Shown here: in pieces, positions 45,474-53,084 of the stretch
Layout of the letters: the number at the start of each line of letters is the position of its first letter
How positions within the stretch are numbered: the stretch's first letter is position 1
DNA from: an uncultured Eubacterium sp.
GTDB taxonomy: Bacteria > Bacillota > Clostridia > Lachnospirales > Lachnospiraceae
DNA: 64,000 nt
Direction: 5' to 3'
NCBI GenBank assembly: GCA_947642745.1
Contig: CANRTU010000001.1
Span: forward strand, 62,001-126,000
Translations under genes and position numbers: made by a program
Notes under the pieces: generated by a model
What the model was told of the DNA's origin: nothing
The model's database searches: none
What the model saw: the letters and a program-made list of their open reading frames with translations, nothing else

Positions 45474-45887
45474 ATGATAGTGAAAAAGATAAGGAAAGGT
45501 ATTACATTGGCTTGCTGTTTTTGCTTAATGGCTACCCGGGCAGCACCTGTGACAATTCAGGCAAAAGTACCAGAACAGGCACAGCCACTCATGGCGTTTA
45601 TTACCAGTTACAGCACTGATTTGGCAATATCAGGCAATGGTACAGCAAGTGTGACTGCTTATGTGATTGCAAAAAGCAATGCTACTAACACTTACGTCAA
45701 AGCAACACTTCAGAAAAAAACTGGAAGCAATTTGGTAAATGTAAAGGCTTGGGAAGCTACAGGAAATCGCGGTTATACAGGCATCATAGAAACTTATTCT
45801 GTATCGGGAGGTACTTATCGGGTGATAGCAACTATTAAAGCAGACTCTGAAACAAAGAATGTCACATCTGCAACCAAAACATATTGA
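45474..45887 (+). CDS. Secreted DUF6147-like protein
   Basis: A 137-residue protein with a signal peptide (basic KKIRKG, hydrophobic ITLACCFCLMATRAA, cleavage likely after residue 29 or so at QAK). The mature part is beta-rich with repeated Ser/Thr and Gly: ITSYSTDLAISGNGTASVTA, KATLQKKTGSNLVNVKAWEA and SGGTYRVIATIKADSETKNV, which match the DUF6147 family of Lachnospiraceae exported proteins as I recall it. Function is unknown; the fold looks like a small beta-sandwich. AGGAGG precedes the ATG. Transcribed from the promoter at 45404. Confidence 0.85.
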   Translation: MIVKKIRKGITLACCFCLMATRAAPVTIQAKVPEQAQPLMAFITSYSTDLAISGNGTASVTAYVIAKSNATNTYVKATLQKKTGSNLVNVKAWEATGNRGYTGIIETYSVSGGTYRVIATIKADSETKNVTSATKTY

Positions 45888-45938
45888 TCCTGACTCTAAA
45901 CATCAAAATAAAAATTATACAAGGAGGTTTTACATATA

Positions 45939-46436
45939 ATGATTAAATTAAAAAAATTATTATGTTTAGCATTTGCTATAATTATCACATTAAATACATT
46001 GGCACCAACTTATGCATCAGCCAAAAATACTAAGATCGAATTTCTGGAACCTGAGTATGAACATACTTTTATCCTTACACCAGATGGGGATCTGATAGAA
46101 ATAACCCGATCTGATCAGATAATTATTCCATTCTCATCCGAAGAAAGAATTGTACTTGGATCTTATATACTATCCAGGCAGCAAACAAAAGAACTGGCAG
46201 ATAATATGAGAATGTTTAATCATCCGGCCAATACAGTCGCAGAATTTCTTGTCGGACTTTTTGGCGGAGCTCCTGGAGGTGTTGTTGCGCTCTGCTATTC
46301 ATTATCCAGGAATGCTACCTTTAATAGTGATGTCATTTATGCTGCAAACCATAACAAAAGAATCAAAATTACAATTACGGATGCCAAAATTCATACATCA
46401 TATTCTACTCAGGTCAAATATACAATTGTAAATTAA
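45939..46436 (+). CDS. Secreted protein with a Gly-rich hydrophobic core segment
   Basis: A 165-residue protein. Signal peptide LLCLAFAIIITLNTLAPTYA, cleavage near residue 26. The mature part has a polar region (about 30-90) and, at about 93-118, a hydrophobic stretch NTVAEFLVGLFGGAPGGVVA that could enter a membrane, followed by a beta-rich end (KRIKITITDAKIHTS). I do not recognise the family. The layout, with a possible membrane-active segment in an exported protein, followed by a two-helix protein, recalls toxin/immunity or bacteriocin sets but nothing in the sequence proves this. AAGGAGG precedes the ATG. It is 51 bases after the DUF6147-like gene with no promoter between. Confidence 0.8.
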   Translation: MIKLKKLLCLAFAIIITLNTLAPTYASAKNTKIEFLEPEYEHTFILTPDGDLIEITRSDQIIIPFSSEERIVLGSYILSRQQTKELADNMRMFNHPANTVAEFLVGLFGGAPGGVVALCYSLSRNATFNSDVIYAANHNKRIKITITDAKIHTSYSTQVKYTIVN

Positions 46437-46469
46437 ATGTGATATTTTAAATAAACCGCCTAAACTCTT

Positions 46470-46515
46470 CATTTGTCTGCAGACAAATGCAAAAGTAATT
46501 TGTTTGCAGACATAA
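46470..46515. promoter_or_regulatory. Pair of palindromes before the small membrane protein gene
   Basis: A perfect 20-base palindrome CATTTGTCTGCAGACAAATG (46470-46489) and an imperfect copy ATTTGTTTGCAGACATAA (46498-46515), centres 27 bases apart. No T run follows either, so they look like operator sites more than terminators, placed 45-90 bases before the next ATG. Confidence 0.55.
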
Positions 46516-46559
46516 CAGATTAAATATCTTACCGTAGTTTTAAAGGAGTAATTACGTTT

Positions 46560-46748
46560 ATGAAAAAATTTTTTAAAACATTTCTTTTTAATACCTTTAT
46601 GCTCGCTTTATTATTGTCTATTCCTTTCATCAGAGGGATACACTCTTTTTATGAAGAATCATCATATATTTTGATTATTATATTTTGCATGGTGCTCAAC
46701 CTTATTGTATCTATCATCAAAACAATGCTATCAATACGCAAAAAATAG
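46560..46748 (+). CDS. Small two-helix membrane protein
   Basis: A 62-residue, very hydrophobic protein: basic start MKKFFKTFL, helix 1 (about 9-25), a short loop with HSFYEESS, helix 2 (about 35-55), and a basic end SIRKK. AAAGGAG lies 10 bases before the ATG. No family recognised. It is the last gene of the sigma unit; size and topology would suit an immunity or accessory protein for the secreted product (inference). It could also be separately controlled through the palindromes upstream. Confidence 0.65.
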   Translation: MKKFFKTFLFNTFMLALLLSIPFIRGIHSFYEESSYILIIIFCMVLNLIVSIIKTMLSIRKK

Positions 46749-47059
46749 TGTAGTTAAAATATTATATTAATGAAATGAATGATTGCGAAATTAATTGGGC
46801 TTCTTAAAACTCTTGAAAATTTCCAAAAATGTATATACATTAAAATCTGCATATCTTTTGGGATACCCATGATTATATATTGCTGAACAGTGAAATGTCC
46901 TGTCTTATTGATTTTTCCATATATCGCCTGTTCCTCTCCTGCGGCGTTTCCAGGATCCTGTGCGCTCCCCTGTGATCATGACGTCACTTCCCTGCCCCTT
47001 TATATCCCCCGGACGGGGAATGAAACAAGCCCAGCCTTGCCCTGCCGGGCAGCGCTGCA
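46749..47059. other. Spacer between the sigma unit and DUF6076 copy 2
   Basis: 311 bases. The first half is AT-rich; from about 46900 the GC content rises and the sequence (ctgcggcgtttccagg, cccctgtgatcatgacgtc) may be the decayed N-terminal part of the DUF6076-like gene, but I cannot follow a frame in it. Confidence 0.4.
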
Positions 47060-47845
47060 CACCAGCAGAATAAACAACTATATCTTAAGAAAACAGCGGG
47101 CAGCTTTCTCAAGCAAAAGTACCAGACTGGCGATCCAGTACGGCAGTATGCAGCTTTCCGTATATGGGAAGGCTATCTTGCGGCAAGGGAATACCGGAAC
47201 CGAAATGCTGCGTGCGGCCGCTTTATAGAATCCGTAAGCCCTTTTACGCTGGCATTCCAGACAAACACCGCTGCAGATTTTGAAAAGCGCACAGGCAGGC
47301 CTGCACCGTCTGACCCATCCCACAGGCTTCCCCCACAGCTTCTGCCGGAAGATACAAAGCTTGCCCTCTGGTATCCGGATCAAAGAATGGGCATGGAATG
47401 TGCCTGTGCTTATGAATCATTCTAACCCGGCAATGATCATTATCTGAACCGTCTGAAAGACTGGGGGCTGTGTTTCAGGCAGTGTAAAGTATGCAGCCGC
47501 TTTTTCCTTGCAAAGAGCCAGCGGTATGAACTTTGCAGTGAAAAATGTCGGAAAACGCAGTCTTTACAGAACAAGCGAGAGTTTGACGAACGGGCAAGGG
47601 AAAATAATTATGACCTGCTTTATAAGAATGAATGCCAGAACTGGCGGAATAAGATCAACAAAGCGAAAAAAACTGACGGTTTCCCAGAAGAAAGCCCGGA
47701 AAAAATGTAGGATGCGTTTGAAGTATTCAAAAAAGAAGCACTGCAGCGGAAAAAGCTGATCCGCACAGGGGAATCCAGTACAAAAGAGTTTACAGACTGG
47801 ATTTACGTACAGAGCAGCATCATTGAAGAACTTGTAAGTAAATAA
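47060..47845 (+). pseudogene. DUF6076-like zinc-finger protein with two stops, copy 2
   Basis: One frame, read from about 47070, gives QLYLKKTAGSFLKQKYQTGD, AAFRIWEGYLAAREYRNRNA, ADFEKRTGRPAPSD, then FRQCKVCSRFFLAKS and YELCSEKCRK (two CXXC/CXXXC zinc-finger pairs) and NNYDLLYKNECQNWRNKINK, ending FTDWIYVQSSIIEELVSK at 47845. TAA at about 47424 and TAG at about 47708 interrupt it, and no start codon is left. It is more complete than copy 1 and lies in the same direction, so the two form long direct repeats around the sigma unit. Confidence 0.82.
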
Positions 47846-48105
47846 TTTATGAAAAGCTGCTGATGCATCCCGTTACATGTTTCAGCAGCTCCAACGCCCG
47901 CGTCCATATATATTTACATTTATATCATACAGTGCCAATTTTACAAAAAATCAACATTGACTTACAACTGGTTTTGATGTATTATACCTAATAAATTAAA
48001 TCGGTTGCATTTTTAGTATATTTTCCAGAATTTCAGGTGAGTATTTTGAAAACGGCATTTTATCCGAAGCAGCATATTTTGAAAGCTGTAATTTTTTTGT
48101 ATATT

Positions 48106-48125
48106 TACTACTTAATTAAGTAGTA
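48106..48125. promoter_or_regulatory. 20-base perfect palindrome upstream of the XRE gene
   Basis: TACTACTTAATTAAGTAGTA, about 88 bases before the TTG start at 48213. Perfect symmetry and position suggest an operator for the encoded repressor. The surrounding 47850-48205 region is AT-rich and shows no gene. Confidence 0.6.
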
Positions 48126-48212
48126 TTGTACTCCATTATTTCCCATCTAATAATATTCTGTAACTCTGTGTATTATAAAATCACAATAGTTCAGAATTGA
48201 GGTGTAATATAC

Positions 48213-48470
48213 TTGCTTGTAGAGGATTTCATAGCTGACAGAATTAGTGAGCTTTGCAGTAAAAGGCAGATGACCAGATACAGGTTGTCCCAGATTACCG
48301 AGATCGAACAGTCCACACTGTCAAACCTAATGACAAATAAAAGCCTCCCAAACATTATCACACTGTCAAGAATCTGCGATGGCTTCGGCATTACGCTGTC
48401 CCAATTTTTTCAGGAAAGGGATGAAATGCCTGACCTTTCAGTAGAACAGAGGCGTGTGCTTGATACATAG
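48213..48470 (+). CDS. XRE-family regulator, possibly shortened
   Basis: An 85-residue protein with a helix-turn-helix of the Cro/CI type (about residues 8-65): RISELCSKRQMTRYRLSQIT, EIEQSTLSNLMTNKSLPNI, ITLSRICDGFGITLSQFFQE. The start is a TTG with GAGGTG 9 bases upstream. Family members usually run on past VLDTW; here a TAG at 48468 stands where TGG would fit, and the frame stays open to 48683, though the later part does not look conserved. It may be a truncated but working regulator. Probable binding site at 48106-48125. Confidence 0.8.
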   Translation: MLVEDFIADRISELCSKRQMTRYRLSQITEIEQSTLSNLMTNKSLPNIITLSRICDGFGITLSQFFQERDEMPDLSVEQRRVLDT

Positions 48471-48629
48471 TCTGCCCTCAATGAAATGGAAAGGAACAGC
48501 ATGGGGACAGTCTGTGTAAATATTAAGATCATGGAAATAATACTGGAGAAATATGAGCACATTGTCATGGACTATTCCGTACAGATACTATTAAACCAAC
48601 TTGTAAGGAAAAAACTATTAAAAAAGATA

Positions 48630-48893
48630 TGTAAGGGTAAAATACCTAAAATTCCAGCCCCTTTACCGTTCCTGTTTCAATAAAGATTTCTATCAGGGTC
48701 ACATAGAAGCTCTTGACCTGACTAATGAACGGCACAAAAAAGCACGGGATAAAGAGCAGATGCGCATGGAACGGCTTATAAACAACCCAATATATAGGTT
48801 CCTGCATTATGATATTGCACCATGCATCATGGAACCAGCATATTTATCAGAAAAGGATAGAATAGAACTAAAAAAGAAAATAGATGAACTATA
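48630..48893 (+). pseudogene. Remnant of an unrecognised coding sequence
   Basis: A frame without a start codon reads KFQPLYRSCFNKDFYQGH, IEALDLTNERHKKARDKEQM, RMERLINNPIYRFLHYDIAP and ends SEKDRIELKKKIDEL before TAG at 48891. Amino-acid composition and helix pattern look like real protein. The upstream part is closed by a stop near 48620. I do not recognise the family; it may be the 3' end of a mobile-element gene. Confidence 0.45.
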
Positions 48894-49290
48894 GCAATAT
48901 GGTGGCTTGTGCATGCGGCAGCCCCTGTATGTATGCTGTCGCATCTAATTATCGATATCTATAATTAACTGCTTTCTGTCTTTCAAATAAAAAACATAGA
49001 ATTGTTTTAGAGAATCTGCTCAAAAGACTGTTAAATTATGCATTAAGGAAGTACTGCCATCTCCCATTAAATTTTACAGGCCAATACTATTTTATGCCTG
49101 TAAGCGTTATAATCCGCCAGGACATTGTCTATATTTGCATGCGGGTGTCAACAATTCTGGAAATTTATTTGCTCATGGGTATAGTATGAATAAAGGCTGC
49201 ACACTTCTTTTTTCTTTATTTTGCCAAGACAAATTGAAACACAGCTAACACTGCAATTCACTTCGCATATCATACTGTTGGCTACAGTTT
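48894..49290. other. Gene-free spacer with two hairpins
   Basis: ATGCGGCAGC/GCTGTCGCAT at about 48913-48943 and TTACAGGC/GCCTGTAA at about 49074-49101 are the only features that I see. The rest is AT-rich. Confidence 0.5.
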
Positions 49291-50165
49291 TTAATCAAGT
49301 ATCATTTTCGCTTTTTCTTGTGGTAATAAATTTTTTAATTCATAAGCCATTTCCTATGCTGTCATGTTTGCTGTAGTCATTGCTAATTTACTTGCTACAA
49401 TTGGACTATACGACATAACTTCCTTTTTAGTAAGATTATGCCACACGGGAAGCAACATTTTCCCATTGATGCTTTCCACCTGAAAAAGGCCATCAAGTTC
49501 TGTTTTTGTCCAATACTTTCCTTCTTTAATATAATCTGGTGATAACACTACTACACCAAACTTTGACTTCTTCAAACCATCATCAATTTTTGCTCTCATG
49601 GAATCCCCCCACTTCATCTGAGTGGTATCATACCATACATTTATTTGATATTCTCGTAAAGCCTGAACAAACTCATCAACAAAATTTTCTTTATCCTCCC
49701 AGGCATGTGAAACAAAAACATCATAATCCTCCTGACTATCGTTACTTGCGTTCATACTATTCTTTTTAAATTCCTCTGGTACTTGATTGCTCAATTCATT
49801 TATTCGTTTCTCATATGATTGCTGCAATTTTTTCATAGCTTCATCTTGTTTTCTCTGTTCTGCCTGTTGCTCTTTTTGTAATTTTTTATATACATCATTT
49901 CGCTTTTGACGTTTATCAGATATTTTCTTTGCAATTTCCGCACTTTCAGACATTTTCTTTGCATAATCAGACTGCAAATTTGCTATTTGTTTCATTTTAC
50001 TTGCTTGTGCAGATTCAGATATTTTTAAAGATATACTTTTTTGAACCGTATTTAATTTTTTTGTAATTCTGCACACTTTTTATCCATTTCAGCTTTCTTT
50101 TTTTCAAGAGACGCTATGTCTTTATCCAATGAATTTACATTTTTTTGATATTACTCAACTGACAT
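49291..50165 (-). pseudogene. Coiled-coil TIR-domain protein, inactivated by three lesions
   Basis: The C-terminal TIR domain (DYDVFVSHAWEDKENFVDEF, YDTTQMKWGDSMRAKIDDGL, FGVVVLSPDYIKEGKYWTKT, ELDGLFQ, LLPVWHN) is intact and follows a long Lys/Glu/Gln-rich coiled coil. Three faults are visible: TAA at codon 5 (50151-50153) after the ATG at 50165 with GGAGG upstream; a missing A in the homopolymer at 50056-50062; and TAG at 49354-49356, after which EMAYELKNLLPQEKAKMILD continues in frame to 49291. Bacterial TIR proteins of this type can cleave NAD+ in anti-phage defence; this copy is probably dead. A shortened protein from an internal start cannot be excluded. Confidence 0.85.
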
Positions 50166-50233
50166 TAATTTCCTCCAAACATACGTACTTATTTTTGTTT
50201 GAGAAGCATGCCAATTACAGCATACTTCTCTTT

Positions 50234-50640
50234 TTAGTCCATTTCCCCGGTCACTATAATTTGTGTCGGAAACAACACTGCATCCTGCACATAATAGCTT
50301 CCACGATACGGATTCACTGTGCGGATATTATGTCCTGAAATATTCAATCAGCCCATCCGGCCCGGCTTCCCTGATTAAAGACATCGTTATATCGTCAGCT
50401 TTACGTTCATCTGATACCCCACCGTATGCTTTATATAAACCTGCATATGCCCCTGCTTTATAAAACACATCTGTGTCAGGGCTGTCATCCGGTGACCTGT
50501 ATTCCAATATATGATACTTTTTTTAAACTGTTTTTTATAATAAATATGATCTTTTACTATGCGCATATCTGTTAAAACAGTACTGATATTCCGTAATATC
50601 TGCCAGTACATTTCCGCCATAATGAGACAAGACATATAAC
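50234..50640 (-). pseudogene. PD-(D/E)XK-like nuclease-family gene with frameshifts
   Basis: Three frames in series give one protein: TDMRIVKDHIYYKKQFKK, then YHILEYRSPDDSPDTDVFYK and AYAGLYKAYGGVSDERKADD, ITMSLIREAGPDGLIEYF, and finally TVNPYRGSYYVQDAVLFPTQ with IIVTGEMD ending at 50234. The core HILEY(R/K)SPDD resembles Rpn/PD-(D/E)XK-type proteins common in Lachnospiraceae. Two frameshifts, near 50526 in a T run and near 50325, break it. No intact product is expected. Confidence 0.65.
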
Positions 50641-50747
50641 GAAACAGTAAAGCTTTCTACTGCCAGCCGTCCGCATCCGGTTACCCGTTCCACAGCAGTC
50701 TGGTAACCGTTTCTTCTCCGGTCTTTTTAAGTAACAGGCAAAGCCCC

Positions 50748-50910
50748 ATACTCTGCCTGCGCCGGGCTGCCTCTGACAGCATTTTCTCCTCCGCCGCAGT
50801 ACCCCGGCTTCATAAGGCGCCTGTGGCAGCAGTCTGACAACGATCGGAACGGAGTATAAAAGATCCTGCTTCGAGCCTGCCAGGAAAACTTTTTACTTCA
50901 CAGCCGCAAT
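50748..50910. repeat. Mosaic of dispersed intergenic repeats
   Basis: 50748-50805 resembles 12840-12900 (both run CTGC(G)CC(G)GGCTGCC, GACAG(C/T)ATTTTC, CTCCG(C/G)CG(C)AGT). Bases 50881-50905 resemble one arm of the inverted repeat at 21981-22062 (AGGAA, CTTTTTACTT(C/T)ACAGCC). No gene between 50640 and 50920. Confidence 0.5.
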
Positions 50911-50922
50911 TTCCTGTAAAGC

Positions 50923-50965
50923 AAAAAAATCCCGCCACTACCGGTATGAACCGGCCATGGCGGAA
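50923..50965 (-). terminator. Terminator of the SPFH/zinc-ribbon/TPM genes
   Basis: On the minus strand TTCCGCCA and TGGCGGGA pair around an inner GGCCGGTTCATACCGG hairpin and are followed by seven T (50923-50929). Confidence 0.85.
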
Positions 50966-50988
50966 TCATGAAACAACCTGTCAGCTGT

Positions 50989-51810
50989 TTAGAATTTTCC
51001 TCCCCCTCCTCCATGCGTTGTGCCGGAGGATGAGCTGTGTGTGACAGAACCACCGGAATGGCCCGGTCTGTCCTGATTTTCCGGCTTTTTTCTGCGTTCT
51101 GTATGCCGGTACAAAAATAAATCACTCTCTCTGGACAGTTTCATGCTGTTTTTTTCCACATAACTGTCCGCCGCAGGCTGACTGCGCACAGATTTCAGCC
51201 TGCTTCTCATAATCTCTGCCGCTGCCAGTGAAATCAGAAATCCCGCACCGGACGTAATCAGCAGCGTTCTGATATGATGAAACGGCTTCCTGGGAAGATT
51301 GCCCGCATCATACGGACTGTTCTGACGGGCCTGTGTCAGAAAGTCGTCACACAGCCCGGCAAATATTGAAAACGCTTCTGCATATTCACCTTCTTTTAAT
51401 TCGTCCAGGAACTGTTCTGACATATATTCCAGTCCCGCGTCCGTAACAGCCGTGATCCCATATCCGGTTGTAGATATGTACCAGTCCCTTTCTTTCATGG
51501 AAATAAGAAACAGTATCCCGTCTTTTCCATCTCCAGCTCCGTAGCCATTCTGATCGTAAAAATCATCAGCGTATTCCACCGGGGTTTTCCCTTCCAGTGA
51601 ATTTACCGTAACCACCACAATATCCGCCTTCTGTCTTTCGCTGATTTCATCCAGCGTGGCCAGCAGCTGTCTCTGCTCACTGTGTGAAAGCAGGCCGGCC
51701 TGATCTGCCAGCCTTGGCATCTGCTTTGTGGCAAATACGGGACACACGGAAAACAGGGACAGCGACACCAGTAAAAGTACGGCATACAATCTTTGAAATG
51801 TGTTTCGCAT
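50989..51810 (-). CDS. TPM-domain (YgcG/YdjH-like) membrane protein
   Basis: A 273-residue exported protein. Signal peptide RLYAVLLLVSLSLFSVCPVF, then a TPM domain (about 30-150; MPRLADQAGLLSHSEQRQLL, ADIVVVTVNSLEGKTPVEYA, DGILFLISMKERDWYISTTG), one helix at about 185-205 and a tail ending in Ser-rich then GGGGG sequence. TPM domains occur in photosystem repair protein Psb32 and in YgcG. In B. subtilis the similar protein YdjH works with YdjG and YdjI in membrane stress. AGGAGG supports the ATG at 51810, 12 bases after the zinc-ribbon gene. Confidence 0.88.
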   Translation of the reverse strand: MRNTFQRLYAVLLLVSLSLFSVCPVFATKQMPRLADQAGLLSHSEQRQLLATLDEISERQKADIVVVTVNSLEGKTPVEYADDFYDQNGYGAGDGKDGILFLISMKERDWYISTTGYGITAVTDAGLEYMSEQFLDELKEGEYAEAFSIFAGLCDDFLTQARQNSPYDAGNLPRKPFHHIRTLLITSGAGFLISLAAAEIMRSRLKSVRSQPAADSYVEKNSMKLSRESDLFLYRHTERRKKPENQDRPGHSGGSVTHSSSSGTTHGGGGGKF

Positions 51811-51821
51811 TCGCTTTCCTC

Positions 51822-52907
51822 CTACAGCAGCCAGAACAGGTACGCCAGCATATACAGCGCCCCGCTGGTCAGTACGGTGAGTACAGCCAGCCATTTTATG
51901 TAAGCGGCCTTATCCAGGGGAAGATCCCCTGTCATCTTTCCGTTCTGGCCATTCATCGCAAACAGATACTGCTTCCCGTTCCATGTGGTGCTAAGCAGCC
52001 AGACCGGAAAAAAAGCATACGTTACCCTGCCATTTTGCAGCCGTATGCTGCCCGCCTCCTGCGTAACTGTTGTATAGCCTCTCACAGTGGCGTCAAAAGC
52101 CGCCCTGGCGCTTTTTTGTATTCTTTCACCGGCACGCCCGGCACTTTCATGACTGTCCACATCATATTTATCTGCCAGAAATCCAGCCAGATATGCGGTC
52201 TGGAAATCCACTGCCCCGGAAAAATCAAAGGGCTCCAGGGATTCCATCAGATCATCCGGCATTTTTTTGGAACCGTCCACCGGTACCCGTTTAAATTCCA
52301 TATTTCCGCTCCTGCTGACACTATAAAAATCTGTCTGGGTATAATAATACCTGCTGTCGCTCCACGTACGTATCTTTGTAGCCCGATAGCGCATATTTAC
52401 ATCAGCTTTGGCGTCAAACAGCCAGAACGGCACATAAACGCCCTTCACCTCATCAATATGGTTACTGTCCTTAAAAGTTCCCGGCAGCAGGCGTTTCCCG
52501 GCATAAAATTTTTTCAGCGCCTCTTTTGCGGCCTTTTTATCCAGCTGGAACGGAATCACATAATCCGGTTTCCATGCGCCTGTCAGCTGTCCGGTCATAA
52601 CCACCGGATTGCCGCAGAACGGACAGGACGCCGCCGCTGTATTTTCATCACACGCAATTTCTCCACCGCAGGAATGGCAGATATAAGAACGCAGTCCGCT
52701 GCCCTCTTCATCCTGCCACTGCCCGGCGCCCGGATGCTCCCAATTCATATCATCCGCCTGATCATTTTTCAGTTCGCTGTCATAGCCCGCCAGCGTTTCC
52801 ATCTCAAATTCCGTATCGCAATAAGGGCATTTCATTTTCTGCAGCGTACTGTCAAAAGATATGGCGCCGCCGCAGCACGGACATTTATATTCCTGTATTG
52901 CCGACAT
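51822..52907 (-). CDS. Zinc-ribbon membrane protein (YdjG-like)
   Basis: A 361-residue protein. Two zinc ribbons at the N-terminus (CPCCGGAISFDSTLQKMKCP YC, residues 9-30; CHSCGGEIACDENTAAASCP with FCG, about 77-99), a central domain of about 200 residues rich in aromatic residues, and a C-terminal membrane helix (about 338-358). It resembles YdjG of B. subtilis and other proteins often annotated as PriA-like zinc ribbon. It lies between the SPFH and TPM genes, the same three partners as ydjGHI. The ATG at 52907 lacks a strong ribosome binding site (AGAGGATAG upstream). Confidence 0.85.
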   Translation of the reverse strand: MSAIQEYKCPCCGGAISFDSTLQKMKCPYCDTEFEMETLAGYDSELKNDQADDMNWEHPGAGQWQDEEGSGLRSYICHSCGGEIACDENTAAASCPFCGNPVVMTGQLTGAWKPDYVIPFQLDKKAAKEALKKFYAGKRLLPGTFKDSNHIDEVKGVYVPFWLFDAKADVNMRYRATKIRTWSDSRYYYTQTDFYSVSRSGNMEFKRVPVDGSKKMPDDLMESLEPFDFSGAVDFQTAYLAGFLADKYDVDSHESAGRAGERIQKSARAAFDATVRGYTTVTQEAGSIRLQNGRVTYAFFPVWLLSTTWNGKQYLFAMNGQNGKMTGDLPLDKAAYIKWLAVLTVLTSGALYMLAYLFWLL

Positions 52908-53084
52908 GTTCTATCCTCTTATCTTCTTTTTTACTGCTAACGCAATGATTATCCATTTCTCACTCCCGAAAACTGACTGACGCACTACCTGTGCCTCTGA
53001 TAAAATAAAAATGTATTCAGAAACAGGCCGGCAAAAATCTGGTTAAAACCAGACATCTCTGTGGTTTCCGGCAGTCAGAAATAT

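Noticed and set aside
48486-48683. Separate gene after the XRE regulator
   Set aside because: It is the same frame beyond the TAG at 48468, with no own ribosome binding site; it is best seen as the closed-off extension of the regulator frame.
51684-52940. 418-codon plus-strand frame opposite the TPM and zinc-ribbon genes
   Set aside because: Antisense shadow: the minus strand has clear domains, start sites and spacing.
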